Of a DNA stretch of 64,000 nt, positions 60,201 through 64,000 are shown piece by piece. Made by a program: the position numbers and the translations under genes. The notes under the pieces were generated by a model. It saw only the letters and a list, made by a program, of their open reading frames with translations, was not told the DNA's origin and did no database searches. The first letter of the stretch is position 1. Each line of letters starts with the position of its first letter. Source of the stretch: Planctomycetia bacterium (GTDB taxonomy: Bacteria; Planctomycetota; Phycisphaerae; Phycisphaerales; SM1A02); NCBI GenBank assembly GCA_005787685.1, contig SYAC01000048.1:21761-85760 (forward strand), read 5' to 3'.

Positions 60201-60206
60201 GCAATA

Positions 60207-60237
60207 TCCCGACGGAGACTTTCGCCTCCGCCGGGAT
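60207..60237 (-). terminator. Candidate terminator/hairpin after the 60254 lipoprotein gene
   Basis: On the minus strand TCCCGGCGGAG and CTCCGTCGGGA form an 11-pair stem (one G-T) with the loop GCGAAAGT. Only a weak T-rich tail follows, so it may be a terminator or simply a processing hairpin. It lies 16 bases after the lipoprotein stop and just inside the ABC gene start region. Confidence 0.6.
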
Positions 60238-60253
60238 TCCTCCCACCCTTGCT

Positions 60254-60922
60254 TTAGCGGCAGGTTTCATTGATATGCAGATCCAACCTTGGCTTATACG
60301 AAACCGAAACACCGCGGACATTGACAATCTCACCGTTTAAACGCGTGACAATCACAGGCAGCGGCGCGTCAACGTGAATTGACCAATCACCAAACTCGTT
60401 CGTAAACTCCATCACGCCTAAACCGCGACGCATTGCTGCAACTGCCACGGTTTCCAGATCGCCGCTGACAATCACTTGCCAATTATTTGTATTCGCAATT
60501 TGTCCCTCTAGAACCCCACTATCCGCAAAATAATCGGCGGATATTCGGTACTCGGTGGATTGAAAATTATCCGCAATTTCCTCATCAATTTGATTTTCCA
60601 CAATCAAATACGATTTGGGCTCTGGCTTGACGAGTTTCTTTGGGACAAAATAAAATCCTTCCACTTCCTCAACAATGTCACCACCATTCTTTGGAGTCCA
60701 CTGTCGAAGACGCAAACCTTCGCGCGAAAAACCCTTTTCATGCATTTCATAATTCATCAAGCTTGGAATAAAATTTGGCTTAACTTCCACATCCTTGCGC
60801 CAATGCACGGTGCCATCTGGATAAGTCACACATTCTTCGGTTGATTTGCACCCCGTCAAACTGCCAAAGGCGATCGACACGACCAATGCACTCATCGAAA
60901 CCAAGACTTTAATTTGATACAT
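60254..60922 (-). CDS. Putative lipoprotein, unknown function
   Basis: A 222-residue protein with a signal sequence ending FGSLTGC, a good lipobox. ATG 60922 is preferred because GGGAGAA lies seven bases upstream; the frame is open to 60973. The mature protein has ECVTYPDGTVHWRKDVEV and a beta-rich C-terminal region with DWSIHVDAPLPVIVTRLNGE, but no domain I know. It lies between the ABC transporter and a palindrome-rich divergent region shared with nuoC. Function unknown. Confidence 0.75.
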   Translation of the reverse strand: MYQIKVLVSMSALVVSIAFGSLTGCKSTEECVTYPDGTVHWRKDVEVKPNFIPSLMNYEMHEKGFSREGLRLRQWTPKNGGDIVEEVEGFYFVPKKLVKPEPKSYLIVENQIDEEIADNFQSTEYRISADYFADSGVLEGQIANTNNWQVIVSGDLETVAVAAMRRGLGVMEFTNEFGDWSIHVDAPLPVIVTRLNGEIVNVRGVSVSYKPRLDLHINETCR

Positions 60923-61031
60923 TTTTTCTCCCTGTATAAATTTGATGCGCCAGCGAACGCCGCTAGCTGCCAAAGCACTTTGACATGATTTTGCGCGACC
61001 CTTTCAAAAGCCTGCCATTTTTCCATGACAT

Positions 61032-61081
61032 TGTGCGAATTTAAATTTGCACATGCCCCCTCATTTTCCCTAGAAAATGAG
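61032..61081. promoter_or_regulatory. Two adjacent palindromes in the nuoC/lipoprotein divergent region
   Basis: The first is a 22-base near-palindrome, TGTGCGAATTTAAATTTGCA then CA (61032-61053), with one mismatched pair. The second is CTCATTTTC-CCTA-GAAAATGAG (61060-61081), a nine-pair perfect stem with a four-base loop. They lie between 60922 (leftward gene) and 61153 (nuoC). They could be operators or a transcription start structure. No regulator is known. Confidence 0.55.
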
Positions 61082-61152
61082 ATTTCGTACTTGCGTATCT
61101 GCCACGCGAATTCCTCGCCAATTTCCCTCCATCATGGCTAGACTGTTTGCCT

Positions 61153-61710
61153 ATGCCAGCCGCCACCAAACTTGATCACCCCACGCTTGCCCTTGTCAAA
61201 GAGCGCTTTGCCAAAGTCAAATTCATGGCCACCGAATTTCGTGGGCAGACTTCGCTTGTGGTGCCCGAACCTTCGCTGCATGAGGTGGCGCGCTTTCTGC
61301 GCGACGATCCAAATTGCCGCTACAACTTTCTCAGCGATCTGTCAGGCGTGGATTATTTGGATTATCCAGCCGAGCAACCCGCGCGCTTTGCGGTGGTCTA
61401 CAACTTGTGCAGTTTCCAATTTGAACGCCGCTTGCGCTTGAAGGTGTATTTGAATCCGTCGATTGACACCGCGGGCATAGAAGTAGACCCAGCCTTGCTT
61501 ATTGATTCCGTCACTGATCTTTGGCCTGGCGCCGAGTGGATGGAACGCGAAGTGTTTGACATGTTTGGAATTCGATTCCGCAACCATCCTGACTTGCGCC
61601 GTATTTTATTGTGGAAAGATTTTCCAGCGCATCCACTGCGCAAGGATTATCCACTGCGTGGTCGTGGCGAACGCGAGCACTATCAAAAGCTTTCGCGCGA
61701 TGTTTCGTAA
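61153..61710 (+). CDS. nuoC: NADH-quinone oxidoreductase subunit C
   Basis: Peripheral-arm subunit of respiratory complex I. The 185-residue protein (ATG 61153) has FLSDLSGVDYLDYP, CSFQFERRLRLKVYL, and the diagnostic WPGAEWMEREVFDMFGIRFRNHPDLRRILLWKDFPAHPLRKDYPL. These are the conserved NuoC blocks. The family's usual neighbours (nuoA, B, D, E) are not in the window: upstream is an unrelated lipoprotein and downstream a convergent sensor, so this gene is alone. Either complex I genes are scattered or this is a second copy. Confidence 0.95.
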   Translation: MPAATKLDHPTLALVKERFAKVKFMATEFRGQTSLVVPEPSLHEVARFLRDDPNCRYNFLSDLSGVDYLDYPAEQPARFAVVYNLCSFQFERRLRLKVYLNPSIDTAGIEVDPALLIDSVTDLWPGAEWMEREVFDMFGIRFRNHPDLRRILLWKDFPAHPLRKDYPLRGRGEREHYQKLSRDVS

Positions 61711-61715
61711 ATGCC

Positions 61716-63779
61716 TTACCGCGTTGAACCCTGAATTTGAAATCGCTCTCGAATAGTTTTCAAATCATTGTAATTTTTGAGGAATATCTCGACAATCTCC
61801 GGATCAAATTGCGATCCAGAATTCTTACTAATTTCGGATTTAATTTGCTCGTCGTTCCACGGTTTCTTGTACGCGCGCGAACTCGCAAGCGCGTCAAACA
61901 CATCCGCAATTCCGACAAGCCGTGCAAAAAGAGATGTATTCTCGCCCTTGAGACCCACAGTCAAATGCTTGATGTCTTTTAACTCATCAAGAGTTGTGCC
62001 GAGGGCAGACAAATCAACCGCGCCTGGATATCCCGTGCCATCCCAACGTTCTTGGTGATGTAAAGCAACATCGGAAGCCGCCTTCTCCAGCGCGTTTTCT
62101 GAATCATCAAACAACTTCGCGCCAATAACGGTGTGCCACTTCATTAAGTTGTATTCATGCTCGTCCAACTTTCCGGGCTTCTTTAAAATTGCATCTGGAA
62201 TTCCAACCTTGCCAATATCATGCAGACATGCGGCAACGCGTAGCACAGAAATATTTTGATCGCGTACATGTGGCGGCACCTGGCGTTTATCCGCAAGCAG
62301 TTTGTACAAATGACACGCCACACCGGACACGCGCTGTACATGCACGCCCGTTTCGTAAGGATCACGAACTTCAGCCGTACGAACCAACCGCATCAATAAA
62401 TCCCTGGCGTTGTTGGCGCGCTCAAGCACTTGACCGGACAGAATGGCAAAGGCTTCCGCGCGGTGCACCAATGAAGTGTCCGTGACTGTTTCATGATTTT
62501 CGGGGTTGATCAACTGCATCACTCCAAGCACCGTCCCCTGCATGCCAAGCAACGGAATGGAAATCATGCAACGTGTTTTAAAGCCGCTTTTTATATCCAA
62601 TGATGGATCAAATTGAAAGAGCGATCCACTTGGCAAGTGATAGACGTCGTCTATCACAATTTGTTTTTTAGTGTGTGCGCAATGGCCAACGATGCTCTTG
62701 GATGTGATTGATATTCGAGCGTTTATAATTCCAGTTTGGGTAGCGGAAATATTTTTGTCCAGAACTAAATTGCGCGCGTACCACAACACGAGGTCGCCCT
62801 GATCCTTGATCCAAATCGAGCCCGCCTCGCATCTGGAAAATTTCAGCGCGGAATCTAAAATATCCTGCAACAGTAACTCCACATCCGTCACCTTTGACAA
62901 TTTCTCCTCAAGCGTCTTGATTAAAAAATCGTGTTCTTCCCGCTGCTCCGCCTGCAATTGCATCAGATTGGCCTCTTTGCGAAGATTCTCCTCCATCTTC
63001 AACACCCCGACCATTTGATTGATGTTTTTACTTAAAATTAAAAAATCTTTCGGGCTGTTAATTTCAAGACGCGTGTCGAAATTGCCTTGTGCAATTTTTT
63101 GAATGGCGTTGTTGATCAATTCCAATGGCTTGAGCAATCTCACCACGATTTGATCCGACAAGAAACTGGCGACACTGAGGACTCCAAAGCCAAACACAAA
63201 CACAATCAGGAATGATTGTAAAATTATTCCTTGAACAACCCCACTGTCTAGATGAATTTCCACCATGCCAATTAATTTTCCATTGGCATCGCTGATATCT
63301 GAATAGCCGGTGATCCAGGAACCAGAGTCATCAGACAGGAACGCCCAAGCGCAGGGCTGTCCGTCCAAATCAAAACGAAATTGATCCTCTTTTGGATTGA
63401 ATGGCCTATATGGCTGGGAGGACTCATCGCTCGCCACCAACACATCAAATCCAGATGTGGCGTTATTGCGTGTTGGAACTAAAATGCTGGCGCCAGCGAT
63501 GGCGTTTGTGAATGCGGTTGTGTCACGAATCATCTCCACCAAGACATGGTTCAAATAAATGAAATCCGCATTCTCGCGATTTGGTTTTTGTATCTCTGAA
63601 AGTTGAATGATTCTGTTTTTGTCCATGCCCGCGGATAAAACGCTGGCCAAGGTCATGACCCTTTCCTGCATTTCTCGAATGACAATCGTGCGAACCGAAA
63701 CATAAAGCACCAAGGCAACAACCGTGGCTGTCGCGAGCGCGGTTGCCACAATTAAGATTCGAATGCGGGTTCGGAACAT
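61716..63779 (-). CDS. Membrane GAF/HD-GYP sensor (c-di-GMP phosphodiesterase-like)
   Basis: A 687-residue inner-membrane signalling protein. N-terminal membrane segment about 7-28, a periplasmic sensor region about 30-183, a second membrane segment about 184-208, HAMP linker about 209-262, GAF domain about 300-455, HD-GYP domain about 460-680. The HD pair is H520-D521 (ACLHDIGKVGIPDAIL) and the GYP block is H574-to-P585 (HHQERWDGTGYP), both intact, so activity against c-di-GMP is likely. No receiver domain. It ends five bases after nuoC in the convergent direction. The signal it senses is unknown. Confidence 0.93.
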   Translation of the reverse strand: MFRTRIRILIVATALATATVVALVLYVSVRTIVIREMQERVMTLASVLSAGMDKNRIIQLSEIQKPNRENADFIYLNHVLVEMIRDTTAFTNAIAGASILVPTRNNATSGFDVLVASDESSQPYRPFNPKEDQFRFDLDGQPCAWAFLSDDSGSWITGYSDISDANGKLIGMVEIHLDSGVVQGIILQSFLIVFVFGFGVLSVASFLSDQIVVRLLKPLELINNAIQKIAQGNFDTRLEINSPKDFLILSKNINQMVGVLKMEENLRKEANLMQLQAEQREEHDFLIKTLEEKLSKVTDVELLLQDILDSALKFSRCEAGSIWIKDQGDLVLWYARNLVLDKNISATQTGIINARISITSKSIVGHCAHTKKQIVIDDVYHLPSGSLFQFDPSLDIKSGFKTRCMISIPLLGMQGTVLGVMQLINPENHETVTDTSLVHRAEAFAILSGQVLERANNARDLLMRLVRTAEVRDPYETGVHVQRVSGVACHLYKLLADKRQVPPHVRDQNISVLRVAACLHDIGKVGIPDAILKKPGKLDEHEYNLMKWHTVIGAKLFDDSENALEKAASDVALHHQERWDGTGYPGAVDLSALGTTLDELKDIKHLTVGLKGENTSLFARLVGIADVFDALASSRAYKKPWNDEQIKSEISKNSGSQFDPEIVEIFLKNYNDLKTIRERFQIQGSTR

Positions 63780-63962
63780 CCAAATATGAGTTTAAGTTTA
63801 TTCAGAGCGCGGCACAAGTATATGAATCACTTTATCGATTCTATTCATGACACAAATTGTACACGAAATCACCACAACGCAATTCGGTCTCGCACTATTA
63901 CAATCATCCCGCGGAGTTTTGTGAGAATGAATCATTCGACTTCGTGATTGAAATCCTTGCGG

Positions 63963-64000
63963 GTCCCGATAGCTCAGCTGGATAGAGCAGCAGCCTTCTA
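63963..64000 (+). tRNA. tRNA-Arg (anticodon TCT), partial at right edge
   Basis: The first 38 bases of a tRNA: acceptor GTCCCGA, D-arm GCTCAGCTGGATAGAGC, and anticodon stem GCAGC with loop beginning CTTCTA. Anticodon TCT reads AGA/AGG (Arg). The rest is beyond the window, so the fold cannot be completed. Confidence 0.8.

Noticed and set aside
1..64000. CRISPR array, insertion sequence, integrase, prophage or rRNA operon
   Set aside because: No regularly spaced repeats, transposase or phage genes, inverted repeats with target duplications, or rRNA sequence was seen on either strand.

Overview
The window reads as one continuous piece of a free-living bacterial chromosome, densely packed and slightly G+C-rich, with about 60 protein genes, three tRNA genes (the last cut by the right edge) and no insertion sequence, prophage, CRISPR array or rRNA. 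The gene set points to Planctomycetota, most likely the class Phycisphaerae. The indicators are several FG-GAP secreted proteins, a DUF1573 protein, a Tat-type Gfo/Idh/MocA oxidoreductase, a secreted EF-hand coiled-coil protein, an HTH-acidic-membrane protein, a basic DksA/TraR-like protein coupled to lspA, and rpsL-rpsG without fusA or tuf. This assignment is inferred from gene families and not from a marker phylogeny.

Layout. 1-4739: dnaJ (cut by the left edge), grpE, an fmdB-type zinc-ribbon gene and rnr, all rightward. 4806-14837: a dienelactone-hydrolase-like enzyme, two large FG-GAP proteins, a Dus enzyme, a small lipoprotein, a Tat oxidoreductase and a secreted EF-hand protein. 14823-20712 (leftward): an MBL-fold hydrolase, glpD-glpK, a DinB/YfiT-fold protein and a ThiF/MoeB-like E1 enzyme. 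20752-21891: rpsG and rpsL (leftward) with a textbook terminator, then rnhA. 22502-29053: the fatty-acid cluster rpmF-plsX-fabH-fabD-lipoprotein-fabG-acpP-fabF. 29081-36750: a GH15 glucoamylase-like enzyme, a B12-binding protein with CarH photoreceptor motifs but no DNA-binding domain, a PIN-PhoH ATPase, a BI-1 membrane protein, a NIF3 protein and a ROK kinase. 36799-42300: gatC-gatA, a lipoprotein, mutY, the HTH-membrane protein and psd. 42289-46175 (leftward): DUF1573, a metallophosphoesterase, tsaB and a receiver-like protein. 46218-51204: an exported MsrB-MsrA fusion coupled to an M28 peptidase, and a third FG-GAP protein. 51296-51524: tRNA-Ser(GGA) and tRNA-Pro(GGG). 51606-64000: a small lipoprotein, truB, lspA, a DksA-like gene, accA, a GT9 glycosyltransferase with a WaaP-like kinase, proC, an ABC transporter, a lipoprotein, a lone nuoC, an HD-GYP sensor and the start of tRNA-Arg(TCT).

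How the genes work together. The rpmF-to-fabF block is a nearly complete type II fatty acid initiation and elongation set, and accA and psd add to lipid supply elsewhere in the window. dnaJ, grpE and rnr form a protein and RNA quality-control group. The envelope theme is strong: lipoproteins, lspA, Msr repair, the M28 peptidase, FG-GAP propellers and an LPS-type glycosyltransferase/kinase pair. Many neighbours overlap by four bases (ATGA or TTGA), which suggests translational coupling.

Most notable points. fabG has no ATG, GTG or TTG start at its conserved N-terminus and appears to start at AUC. The B12 protein keeps the W-x9-EH and DxHxxG motifs of CarH without its DNA-binding domain. Short tandem repeats of unrelated units sit in several intergenic spacers of housekeeping operons. 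nuoC stands alone. No single large unknown multi-gene system was found. No gene-free stretch longer than 300 bases exists in the window.
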